From Trichostrongylus colubriformis (taxonomy: Eukaryota; Nematoda; Chromadorea; Rhabditida; Trichostrongylidae): a DNA stretch of 64,000 nt. A model generated the notes under the pieces. That model saw only the letters and a list, made by a program, of their open reading frames with translations, searched no databases and was not told the DNA's origin. Position 1 is the stretch's first letter; the number at the start of each line of letters is the position of its first letter. The translations under genes were made by a program, and so were the position numbers. The DNA is taken from the NCBI GenBank assembly GCA_963978905.1, contig OZ022258.1:52374591-52438590 (forward strand), given 5' to 3'. Of this stretch, positions 30,442 through 40,541 are shown piece after piece.

Positions 30442-30489
30442 CACACAACGGATTGTCGGGAATGAGTGAAGCTGATTCGTACCCCGTTC
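30442..30489 (-). CDS. Candidate short exon downstream of the leader exon
   Basis: Between an acceptor (TTTCAG at 30490-30491, with an alternative AG at 30499-30500) and a donor (TGTG|GTAAGC at 30441) the frame TGYESASLIPDNPLC is open. It accepts the one-base overhang of the exon at 31721-31799. The short length and unmatched phase to the next known exon keep this tentative. Confidence 0.3.
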
Positions 30490-30565
30490 CTGAAATTCCT
30501 GGAACAGATATGATTTGCGTCTAAAACTCCCACTATTTTGAAAATAGAGAGTGTCATTTCAAGTA

Positions 30566-31353
30566 CCCTAAAGTCTGATAGATAGGTCCGCCCGCACGCA
30601 GTGTCGCGCGCGGCACAGGCAACCGCAGTCTTCAAAGAACCAGAGATGAAGGGAGAGCTTATATTGTTTTGTATATTGTATTTGTTGATATAAAAGCGAG
30701 AAGCAAGTTAAGTTGGGTTCGTGCGAAAGTTCGCAGAGGAAAGTGAACGAATGAGTGGAGAATCGTTGTTCAACGGGGGATTCAATGCAACGATGGTTTT
30801 GGCGATGAAATAGCGGTTTAGTTAAAACTTTTCCTTATTCCTGTATTATAATGGTGCACAAAGCCTCGCAGATATGCATCTTTTACCTTATTTTTCCCCT
30901 GCTAACCGCACTTTTACTTGCCGCGTCAAGTAATGCACCTGATGTAAGCTCTTAGTCATCGAGCTCTTTAAAATAGCTGAACAACTTATGATCAGCAGTA
31001 TACGGGAGGAATAATAAAATTGTTGTAAGATTTTATCGATAAATCCACGTAGAGCCGAGCTACGGAGAGGTAGCTGCTTTAGTTTGCGATGCTATGAATG
31101 TTTGTGACGATGAAATGGAGACTGCGTAGAAAATTTAAGATGAATGATCATTGTTACATGGGTTAAACGAAGATTTTGATACGTGGTATTTTTAGATATT
31201 AGAAATGAAGTTGAATAAACAGTTTCTACAATCCTGTCCTTTTTAATCATGAAGGGTGCATCGCGATCCTGTGTTCTTTGAAGGCTGCGCCTGCGTTCGC
31301 CGCTGCCGTGCGCGACACCGCGTGCGGGCGGACTTATCTATCAGACTTCAGGG
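30566..31353. mobile_element. TIR element with about 80-bp GC-rich arms
   Basis: CCCTAAAGTCTGATAGATAG...CGCACGC...CTTCAAAGAAC on the left is mirrored at 31275-31353 (...GACTTCAGGG). TA duplicates at both ends, so a Tc1/mariner-type non-autonomous element of 788 bp. The interior is AT-rich and non-coding. Confidence 0.75.
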
Positions 31354-31720
31354 TAATTGCCCTTCCTCTATAGATGAGCTGCGGAAATGTCTGATTTTGA
31401 TGTTCTGCTGAAAAAACGACAAAGAAGATTTGGCTACCTAACTTATATTTTTCTGCAGTTGGGATGAGCCGGATGACAGAGTACTACAAAAGGAGGAGAG
31501 CAGAGCAGGGTCACGCATCATGACCTGACATGGATTGAGGAATTCTTTGAAAGAGTGCAGTTATAAGGTCAAATTTATGTATCGATCGATGAGCGAGACA
31601 CCGTACGGACAGGTGTGTGTAGCCTTATATCGAATTTTCGCTTTGGCGTCGCACTCGTAACGCACATTACGACTTGACGCGGTCGATTGGAATTCCACTG
31701 AGGACGCAAGGGGCTGGTAC

Positions 31721-31799
31721 CATGGAGGTCCATCAAAGGAGCCTTTTGTGACCCAAAAAGACAAAATAGTAACGTAAAAAGTAGGAGGAACAATAACAT
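31721..31799 (-). CDS. Candidate signal-peptide exon of the ROS/ROL-3-like gene
   Basis: An ATG at 31797-31799 opens a strongly hydrophobic leader (MLLFLLLFTLLFCLFGSQ), about 26 codons, ending at a donor (CATG|GTACCA) with one base left over. It reads like a secretory signal peptide followed by a short mature stretch. It lies 8 kb upstream of the first secure Cys-rich exon, on the same strand, with only repeats between. Its phase fits a short exon at 30442-30489/30498, but that exon's end does not fit directly onto the exon at 23766, so at least one exon would be missing. It could equally belong to an unrelated gene or be chance. Confidence 0.35.
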
Positions 31800-32547
31800 T
31801 CCATGATAACAATCATAATCGAGATAATCAATTCGAGCGTAAAACTTCGAAGGTAATGTACGCAGTGCGCAATCACATGCTAAGAAAGTGACTGTGTCGC
31901 TCGCCGCGCGAATCTTATGTCGAGCGAAAACTCGACATAAGATTAAACACCCCATGGACAATGTCTAGCCTCGGTATCGTACATATAATGGGGATTGATG
32001 ACGTGGGGATGCATGGGAAAACAGTATGCAGTGAGGGTCCCATTGGAGCACATCTTCTTTTCTCTACGCTGTACACCGTCCACAATATGTGCGACCCGGA
32101 TAAACTTTGGTGTTTTATGAAACTAAGGGTTACTGGCGAATCGTTCGCAAAAAAAAACTTTCTCCCAATCAAGGGTGTGCTCAGATTATCTTGTGATCGT
32201 CCATTGATGTTAAAAACGCTGGGGTCGTAGAGGAGAAAGCGGTCAGCACTTCTGATAAGCAATCACGTGTGAAACACGATACTATCAGCTCACAAGTGAT
32301 CGGTCGTCCATCGTTTCTCGAAGATAAGACAGAAATCGCATGAATTTCCGAAAGTAGAGCATCGAGTGCCGTTTAACTGCCATACTTTCTGGCACGACAG
32401 CGGGAGATAAAGTTGTGAGCCAAAGTTTCTCTGAGATCCATCTAAAATTGAATGTATAATAAATGAAATGGCTGTGCTATGCCATTTGCTCCACACTTAG
32501 ATAAAATTGTAGTGAGCCATCAGATAAATATAAGTGATGAAAAAACG

Positions 32548-32630
32548 AGGTTTTTGGCGTTAATCAATCCTCGTTGGGATACGCCATGCATTCTAGCTCC
32601 ATTCAAAACCGTGGTGGCAAGTGGCTCTAT
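32548..32630 (-). mobile_element. SINE 3' fragment
   Basis: TTTTTGGCGTTAATCAATCC followed by the CGCCATGCATTCTAG...CCATTC body, about 80 bp only. Confidence 0.55.
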
Positions 32631-33214
32631 CAGATAAACATTTGACTAAGAAGGATGTCAGCCATGTAACCTGTCAGAGTCAGTGGCAGGGGATTTTATT
32701 TCCGGCACGTGAGAAATATTAAACATTAAGGGATGATAGAACAACTTATTCTTATTTCTCAATAAAATTGTAAGCTCCAGGTAGCTCCAATACCAAAGTA
32801 TTCGAGCAAATCGTTCACCAGTCGATTTCGTGAGTGATAGCAGCTAAGTTCAACTTATTTCCAAAAGTACAGAAAAAAAGTGTGAGGGGTTCACTTTGAG
32901 GGTAAATGGCAAATTTGAGTGAATAATACAATTATGCTTGAGCTATTCCTCTTGGAAGCCGAGTACTGATAGAGTGGCTTGCCCATAGAGAGTCATGTTA
33001 TTCAAAACCGGTTTCGGTAAACTGCTCTCATGCCTGCACCCTATTTGTGCTTAATCGGGCATGGTAAAGAGTGGTGGTGCCTTATGAATAGCACTACAGA
33101 GCTCCTTTGAGGTAATTAGCAGGACGTCATCATGCGATCTCATCGCACAGTTAAAAGTTCAAAATGGTGGAGGACACCTCATCCTCATATGTGGTGTCAG
33201 CGCTAATAGAGCTC

Positions 33215-33264
33215 CATAAAGAACGGCTGCGTCTCATTGGCGTGAGACGCAGCCGTTCTTTATG
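33215..33264. repeat. Perfect 22-bp-stem hairpin with 6-nt loop
   Basis: CATAAAGAACGGCTGC... (33215-33236) and its exact complement (33243-33264) enclose TTGGCG; pairing continues imperfectly for some bases outside. Neither side is a recognised TIR. Confidence 0.8.
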
Positions 33265-33363
33265 AAACTCTGTGAGTGGAACTTGATTTCACGTACGGCT
33301 TAGTATCAAGGATACTTCATAGCTGCGCTATGTAACTTCGCTCAACGCCTTGACATAATTAAA

Positions 33364-33652
33364 GTGAAAAAAGAGGATAAATTTTTGGCGTTAATCAATC
33401 CCTTCCTGGGTGCGCCACACACTCTAGTTCCATTCAGAATCGTGATGGCTGGTGAATAAGATGTGTCCTATACAATGACTTGCGGTGGTTAGCCGATGTA
33501 AAAATTAATCTTTTATCCTCCCTGGGTGAGTCTGGTGCCAACCCCAAAGGAATAGAAGGCATCGTTGACCTGTGCGGAAGCTGTTGGAGGATTTGATCCC
33601 TGCTCTATGAGAGTGGTGTGTGCACCACCTGTCACTACACCACCTCCGCCCT
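33364..33652 (-). mobile_element. tRNA-derived SINE, second full-length copy with 14-bp TSD
   Basis: On the minus strand: head GGGCGGAGGTGGTGTAGTGA, B-box-like GGATCAAATCC, body and 3' tail ending TTTATCCTCTTTTTT. Flanked by a perfect TTGACATAATTAAA repeat at 33350-33363 and 33653-33666. 289 bp. Confidence 0.8.
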
Positions 33653-34017
33653 TTGACATAATTAAATTGATTAACCAACTTACAATAAAGTGTTTTAATC
33701 TCAAAGAAATCTCTCTGGATGGGGAAACGTCTAAAATGATTCGCATAGGTATGAACAGAGGCATCTCAGCTGCCTACTCAAGGGTCTGGATGACCATCGC
33801 CATAACTAGCATGAGGATAGCACCTCCAGCACACCACCGCTTCGAGCCTTGAGCGTCTATATGCTTTCATGGTACTTCCAAAAATATTCCACAGACCCAA
33901 GCACAGTTCACCGTTGTTAACTTCGTCGTCGCCTTTAGCGGGGGTTACGATAAGCGATATGTTTTCTCCATTTCATCGCTTTCGCTAATCAGTTGCTGCA
34001 GCGTCAGCGTTTTACCC

Positions 34018-34027
34018 CTATAAAAAC
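34018..34027 (+). promoter_or_regulatory. TATA box of the small gene
   Basis: CTATAAAAAC lies about 65 bp before the ATG at 34089. A GATAAG site about 70 bp further upstream (near 33950) could be a GATA-factor site; in nematodes such sites often mark intestinal genes. A TTCAG at about 34058 could alternatively serve as a trans-splice acceptor. Confidence 0.5.
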
Positions 34028-34088
34028 TCTGAGCCAGTTTGGATTACCATTCAATCGACTCTTCAGCAGTCCTCCTTCAGAAATCATC

Positions 34089-34999
34089 ATGTGTGCTAAC
34101 GACTTCTACGAATTCCAGAAGGTAAGTCTTCAAAGGAATTCAGAGAAATGCATTGTAAACTTCATTTATTGTTTGTTCATAGAAAAGAAAGAAGTTCTCA
34201 TCCTACCATCCACTACCATGCGAGGTGTAACGGTGGCTCGTGCGGGTACGCCTGCATGTATTTCTGATGTGAATAATGCACACACCGATAGGATCATACG
34301 GGATATTGTTCCTATACGACGTAGCGGAACCCAGAATTAGTACACTATTGGCATCTCAACTCCACCAAGGCACCCCATTTATTGTTCACCGTGGCCTGGA
34401 CACTTACTTGTGTAGACCCAAACGCATAAAGTTCTTATTTCTTACCCAGTAAGCCTAACAGCAACAAATTTCCGGGGGCTGGGAGGTTAACAGCAACAAA
34501 CTTCCAGGGGCTGGGAGGTTTACTTGGCGTAGTCACTGCCCAATTTTTGAGCGCTGTGTTCACTTTTTGTCCGTAGCTCCATCTCATTCAGTCGCAATTC
34601 TGAACGAAAAATCAATCTACCTAGGCTTTTTAACTATCAAAGCTCACATATCGATTAGCTATTCCATAGCAACAATTTTAAGCCCTCCACCTATACCGTC
34701 ATCCTTCCAACCACGTATGCACCGCTAACACTTCCGACGATTTCACATGGCTACCCAGCGTGGCTCGACAGCGAATCGGCTACCACGGCTACCACGGCTT
34801 CTTCTAATACAGGTAAGAGTATTCGAACAATATCACCTTATTTTATTGTTGTGAACATTATTCTTTTTATATTCAACAACTAAGTATGCCACTAAAATAA
34901 TCTATTTCAGTGCCAGTCAGTATCCCGACCAAGATGCCACGTGCGTTCCCAGAAACTGGATCGTTTGGTTCTTACGGCAGAGCCGGTCTTGCTTGCTGA
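34089..34999 (+). CDS. Small gene, 97-aa Ser/Thr/Pro-rich protein of unknown function (4 exons)
   Basis: Exons 34089-34121, 34183-34224, 34683-34812 and 34911-34999 join without phase conflict to 294 nt including the stop. Splice sites: AAG|GTAAGT, TTCATAG|AA, GAG|GTGTAA (weak), TTTTAAG|CC, CAG|GTAAGA and ATTTCAG|TG. The N-terminus is MCANDFYEFQKKRKKF with a basic cluster. The middle is rich in Thr, Ser and Pro (TVILPTTYAPLTLPT, ATTATTASSNT), and the C-terminus is FGSYGRAGLAC. No signal peptide, TM helix or family motif is recognised. A TATA box lies 62-71 bp upstream and AATAAA follows the stop by 3 nt, so the gene model is well bounded. It is on the opposite strand to the ROS/ROL-3-like gene. 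Function unknown. Confidence 0.65.
34458..34520. repeat. Tandem duplication, about 32-bp unit, in intron 2 of the small gene
   Basis: AACAGCAACAAATTTCCGGG and AACAGCAACAAACTTCCAGG start two adjacent units ending GGCTGGGAGGTT. Confidence 0.7.
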
Positions 35000-35002
35000 T
35001 TC

Positions 35003-35008
35003 AATAAA
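35003..35008 (+). terminator. Poly(A) signal AATAAA of the small gene
   Basis: AATAAA starts 4 nt after the TGA at 34997-34999. Very short 3' UTRs of this kind are common in nematodes. Confidence 0.6.
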
Positions 35009-35009
35009 T

Positions 35010-36233
35010 GATTCGCTTCAATTGTTCTCATTCGGCTTTTCAAAATAAGGCATTGATAATATAGCATGACAGAGAGATGATGAATCGTGGAAAAATGGAT
35101 TTCCAGTCGGAAACTTAGGAGCCAACACAGCGGAGCCATGTCTTCGCTTTATGCCACACTGTGTACTGAACTAGTATCACAGCTTAACGCATACATGTCG
35201 AAAAAGCAGCTTGCACTTGAGTTAGACGTTTCCTTTCGGAAAGTCTCTGCATGGAGCACCCATCGTTGGTCATTTCCTTTTTGGGACGCGCCATGCTTTT
35301 TAGTTACGCTCAGACTCCTATGAGATGGATGCTAGGGTGCCTTACCTGCGAGCCAGACAACGCTCCCTTCCGCTTCATTTCGTGGCTTTGGTGTTAATAC
35401 AGGTAGGAGCATGAATTCTACGAGGAACTTTGACGGGTATCGAAATTTTGAGGATTGGACTGAGATTTCATCACCGGGTCAAGGAATGTTGGCTGCGCCA
35501 CTTGCTGTACCTCAGAATCAGGCTGGAGCCTTGCGTTCAATAATATCCTCCAAAAATACGACCTATTGCCCTGCTATACCATCACTTTCTCTTCGACAGC
35601 TGCTATTGCTGGTATATCGTAATTTCGTTTGAAATTTTGAAAGAAGGTGTCGTTGGTTATAATGTTGTTGATACCTACTCACCTAGCACCACCAATCGAA
35701 GTATTTTATCTTATTGTTTACGTGATGTCCTAGACTGTCGTCGAAAGTTAATGAGTTGTGCCGCAGACATTTGGTAGGATAGGTAATAACTTATCTCTCG
35801 CTTGAAGGCTCCGACGAAGGCGAACCCGCCGCAGTGTTAGCCAATGAATTTTGTTAACAAACTCCGTGCAGTTCAAACCAGAAAAAGGACTATCGAATCA
35901 ATGCCGAGGTTTGTAGAGGTCCGAACTGGCGGTATCCGAAGAATGGTAGTGGACAGACGACTTGTTTAGAGATCGCATCATCGGCTTAAGAAGCACTGAG
36001 AAACGGTAGTAGACGTTTTCCTGGGAAATTCCCAAGAAAAACTACTCTTCCCTTTCCTCGACGCACTACGACGTCTCGAGAAAAACTAAACCATAACTGG
36101 CACTGGTCAGAATACATATATAGGTGCGAAAATAATTATATACATATCTGTGAAAAACTCCAAAAGTCTGGGGTTCGAATAGAGGAAAAGCGATCATGTA
36201 TAGGTGCTACTAATGGTGACTCATTCATATTTA
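35010..36233. other. No gene recognised
   Basis: Between the small gene and the mariner. A stretch around 35350-35405 (AACGCTCCCTTCCGCTTCAT...TTAATACAG|GTAGGA) weakly resembles the end of exon 3 of the small gene, so a decayed partial duplication is possible. Confidence 0.3.
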
Positions 36234-37482
36234 TTAGGTTGTCCCAAAAGTCTTGTAGGATTTTTCTTAAATAATCAATAACTCTTGTTTACTTCGAGGC
36301 AGGCCTAGGCGGTTCAGGAATATGGTAGGACGTTCTCTAAGCTTTCTAGTGAAGTATATATTGACCCACCACATTCCGTGGAGAGAGCTACAGTGCCCGT
36401 AGTCGATACCCACCCAACACGCGGTGTCATCTACTATGAGTGGTCTTGGGGCAGCAAGGAGGCGGAAGCTTGCGATTCCATCAAGGCTGCACTGGGGAAG
36501 GGATGTGTAAGTTAGGAGACCGTGCGCAGCTGTCTGATCAGCTTCAGCACGGCGAGATTGACATGGAAGAGAAGCCACTCACGGGACGCCCACATGCATT
36601 CGAAGACGAGACGCTGCTCTCCGCCGTTCGCGCCAATCCTGAAACCACCATGCGCGAGCTAGCGGAGAGGAATGGACAAGCACCCACAACTGTAAATCGT
36701 CGCCTCCACGAGCCCGCTTACTGGAAGGTGCTGTCGCGATGAACCTCATGCCACGACGGATGCTCACGAAAGTGCCCGTGTGGGCATCTGTCAATCGCTG
36801 CTGCTCCGCCCGCATCGCAACCACTTTATCGTCTATCTGGCTACGGGCGATGAAAGCTGGAACATGTACGATAGCAAAGCACCCCGCGCCTTTTGGCTAC
36901 TACGTGACGCCGAGCCGCCAACGCAGCCCATGTCCGACCTCCATCCGAAGAAGATTCTACCGTGTTGCTTCTGGACGCGGAAAGAATGGATTTCCAAGAG
37001 GTGCTCGTACAAGGCGAGACAGTACCCGCTTCCGTATACACCACCAGCTCCAGTAGATCGCCGTCGCTATTCGAGAAAAGCGCCTGAGAAGGTCCGCCGT
37101 CACCCTCCTTCATGACAACGCCCACCCATACGCCGCGAAGTGTACCCAGGGAAGCTGCTGGAGCCCGGCTGAGATGTGCTGCCCCACCCGCCATATTCTC
37201 CAAACATTGCCCCTTCTGACTATCACCTTACCCTTCCTCTTGAATCCTTCCTGGCCAAGAGAAAATTCGCTGATTATGACATGCTTGCAAAGGCGATCGC
37301 TGACTTCTTCGACTCTCAGGACTCACAGTTCTGGGAGGAGGGAATCAACGGTTTATCCATGAGGGGGCAGAGTGTTGTCGATAACAATGGTGAATTGGTT
37401 GTTGCCTGACTGTTGTTTGTTGGAAGAAAAAGTAATAAAAAGTGATGATCGAAAATCCTACAAGACTTTTGGGACAACCTAA
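36234..37482 (+). mobile_element. Near full-length mariner, transposase frame broken
   Basis: TIR TTAGGTTGTCCCAAAAGTCT at 36234 mirrored at 37482 with TA; 1249 bp. Three plus-strand fragments in different frames: 36440-36742 (HTH and linker: EEKPLTGRPHAFEDETLLSA, ELAERNGQAPTTVNRRLHE), 36780-37115 (GDESWNMYD... with the first catalytic D) and 37176-37409 ([16 protein letters not shown] with the third D). At least two frameshifts make it a pseudogene. Plus-strand ORFs around it are shadows. Confidence 0.88.
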
Positions 37483-38522
37483 TACTAATATAGGCAATTC
37501 TCGCAATATCGCATGCTTATACGTTAAAAACTGATTTACAAGCATTACATAAGCTACTCAAATTTCTAAATTGTTTGTTCATCCGCTCAGAATATAACTG
37601 AACAGTTCATGAGATCAGTTGTTGCGGTAGAGTTGCTAATGCAAAACGCAAGGCAATCAAAGTTTGGGCTGAAAATCAGCAAGTATCGAAAGTCAATAAA
37701 TTCCAACCTAAAGTCAATCATAGGAGCTCGTTATGTATATACATATACTTTATTATTATACATGCAAGCTTGAAAAAGTCCCATAATTCCGGAGATCATT
37801 CGAGAAGTTGCACCCGTGATTTTATCCAAGTGAGTCGCTTCAAAAAGTATGAGAATGGTAGTAGCTCTCGATATTTCTTCCGCAGTGGCTGAAATAATTT
37901 TTTTATTATTCTTACTAAAAAAAGTGAAATGAGTTATAGAATCTGCTCTATCCTTCATAGAGCTTCAGCGAACACGTACAATATTGGCTCCCTTCGTTGG
38001 TTCACTCTTTCTTCAGAAAAAAAACCCGGAAAACTTCTTTTCTCAAACAGCGGAAATCTCTCCTTTTGAAATTGCACCACGCCCTATAGGATTTTGAATG
38101 CCCAGGAGTGTTTCCTACGTTATTGTTGTGAAAAACATATTGGTTTCAAAGTTCCCCCTTGGCTTAGCTATTCCTAACGCCCTCAAATCCTCTTTGCCCA
38201 AATATTCAGTTTAATTTATCGTAAACTCATTTCATTCCTGAAGCTAAAAAGGACAGGATGCAACCAGAAGCACTCGATGCTACAGTATTCGAGAGAACTT
38301 AAAGAAGAGTTGCTAACTAACCTTGAAATGTGCTAGTTCCATTATGTTTCAACAATCGCTATGAATTATCTGCAAAATCTCCTTCTGGTTTGAAGCAGTA
38401 ACATTCGAGTAGTTTCATCGCGGTCGGTCTAAGTCGGCGTTTCATTTGAGGACTGAAAATCTCGTATTATGTTGAAGATCCAATGAGGTTAAACACTATT
38501 TTGTGTTTTAGCCGCTCGGTAA

Positions 38523-38683
38523 GGCCCCATCAGACTGCGATTCTGCGGCATCGTACTTTCGCACGCGATCCTACGACCTTGAGATTACCCAATGCCGCAG
38601 TTTCGCTTGCGAAAGTGCGATGCCGCAAAATCGCATAATCGCAAAATTGCAAAATTGCAAACTCGCAAAGTCTGACGGCGGCC
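38523..38683. mobile_element. Family-D palindromic MITE, copy 2
   Basis: GGCCCCATCAGACTGCGATT / GCAAAGTCTGACGGCGGCC ends; internal CGAAAGTGCGATGCCGCAAA as in copy 1. Confidence 0.65.
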
Positions 38684-38773
38684 TAACGCATAGCTGTCTG
38701 GGTATTCACCAAGTATAATAAATATTTAATGCTGTCTCATGTGAGACTTATAACTAGCAGGGATCTCTAACAA

Positions 38774-40108
38774 GGAAGGCCCATCAGGTCATGGTGAGCT
38801 TTTTCAAAACGGTTTTTTGCATTTTATAGGGTCACATACATGAAGCAAAAAACCGGTCTCAAATTCGGCTAAATGGTTTTGGGGGGCCCAGAAAATGAGT
38901 GACAAAAGTTGCTCAAAAAGAAGCAATTTTGACCAGTTTGCTGCAATGCTTTCCAGCTGCGGCGTTCAGTATATGCATATCAGAAGACTGTCTTCAAACC
39001 TACGCCGAAACCACTGCGATCTCGTTCAAAAATGTAGAATCACTTATGGTAACTGCTAAACGAAGCAAAGAAAGCTGATAGATGATGCACAGGATAGCAT
39101 TCTTGCAGTGGTTGGTTGGCCGAATGGATAGTGGGACGGACTGGCATTGGCACGGTGGTGGGGGTGTTTGTGGTTCAAGTCCTCTCGACGTTTTCGCTTT
39201 TGCATTTTCTTAATTTTCTTTGTGCAGCGCTATACTATTTGCGCACATGCAGAATGACTACAATTTTCGTCGCTGGTGCACGAAAGTGACCTCATGTACA
39301 AGCTTCCAGTGGTCAACGTGTTTGGACACTTCGGCGCCCCTAGCACGCTTGCCAGACATTTTCGTGCGAAACTAGTGTGATATTCGTGCTCAGGAGACTC
39401 GACTAGCCCGATATACAAAATACTATCCAAATTGAGATTTTGACCCAAACTCGAGAGAGTAGGGTGGACATGGGCATACAGTCACTGCACTACTTGTACA
39501 GACGAACAACTTACAGCCTCGATTAAATGCAATCGAGCATGTGCAGAAACAACGCATTCCAAGTTAGCTGCACCTAGCAACACCATGCGAAGGCAAAAGA
39601 TAACAAATATTTCCTTATATCGGGCGAGCTCCTTTCGTTGAGTGCTCATTACTATGGCAGTAGCAGTACTATTGGTCGTCCAATTTTCCGAGTTTGGGTC
39701 CAAATCGCGATTAGGCTGAAAACTTGTCATCTAGGGTACTTCGACCCCCTGAGCATGAATATCACACGTACTTTGCGGGAAAACGCCTAGTTCCCATGTT
39801 ATGAGCGTTGGCTGGTCCAAACCAATCATTCGCTTAGTACGCAAAAATACTGGAGATAGAGGTTCCCTGGTAGAATAAAAATTGATTTTGCACATACTCT
39901 GCACGTATGGTCTTACATGAGCACAAATGGATGAGAACTAGAAAAATGCAAAAATTTGTCCTCAGTGGGGACCGAACCATCAACTATTTTCTGGGCCCCC
40001 CAAAACCATTTAGCCAAATTTGAGACCGGTTTTTTGCTTCATGTCTGTGACCCTATAAAATGCAAAAAACCGTTTTGAGAAAGCTCACCATGACCTGATG
40101 GGCCTTCC
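38774..40108. mobile_element. Long-TIR element (about 120-bp arms)
   Basis: GGAAGGCCCATCAGGTCATG...AAACGG...GGGTCACATACATG...ACCGGTCTCAAATTCGGC on the left is mirrored at 39985-40108 with few mismatches. 1.33 kb. The interior holds a tRNA-like A box/B box at 39113-39190 and no transposase that I recognise. Ends 225 bp from the GPCR stop. Confidence 0.78.
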
Positions 40109-40332
40109 GTGTAAGAAGAGGGAGGTTCCCACGGGTGTGTCAGCACTTCCAACTCTAGCAATGGGCTACGCGAATGCTTTCGCCCAAAGCACGGTGGGAC
40201 TGAGCCTGATGGCAACGAGACCAGTCAGAAACTCGTGGTGACCCAATTACCCAAACATGCCCCGTGACTCTATTGGACGGTTCTGAAACACCACAAGCTC
40301 CCACAAGCGGTCTGACCAGCTTCGCTTGAAAT

Positions 40333-40541
40333 TCAACAGTTCAGTAGTTCCAAGAGTTCCTGCACCGGATACACGTTGGGTCCCAAATAAGAACTTCGTC
40401 GGCTGGGGAGCCAACTCCGGAGCATTTTTTCTTTGAGCCATTTTCCTATATATGTTATTCTAATGTACCTGTAAAATATGTACAGATAGAAGAGCACTGC
40501 ATGATGTGTGTAGAGCAGAAAATGCGCCACAAGTGAGAGAT
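40333..40541 (-). CDS. GPCR last exon: TM7 and cytoplasmic tail
   Basis: Acceptor TCATGCAG|AATCTC, phase 0. TM7 reads LVAHFLLYTHHAVLFYLYIF, without a canonical NPxxY but like invertebrate peptide receptors. The tail continues YRYIRITYIGKWLKEKML then RSWLPSRRSSYLG, an amphipathic helix-8-like stretch and a Ser-rich segment, to TGA at 40333. A 23-nt GT-AG alternative at about 40448-40470 would switch to another open frame ending at 40247, but it is too short to be a likely intron. Confidence 0.7.

Noticed and set aside
31575..31961. 128-codon minus ORF as a single protein
   Set aside because: Only its middle (the hydrophobic leader at 31721-31799) is supported by a donor; the rest is read-through.
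33215..33264. Confident microRNA gene call
   Set aside because: Stem is perfect and loop only 6 nt, atypical for a pre-miRNA; kept only as a hairpin.
39113..39190. tRNA gene (Ser/Leu-like) with A and B boxes
   Set aside because: Acceptor and T stems do not pair; treated as a tRNA-like relic inside a transposon.
40247..40441. Alternative GPCR tail via a 23-nt intron
   Set aside because: The intron would be too short; the unspliced frame gives a plausible helix-8-like tail.
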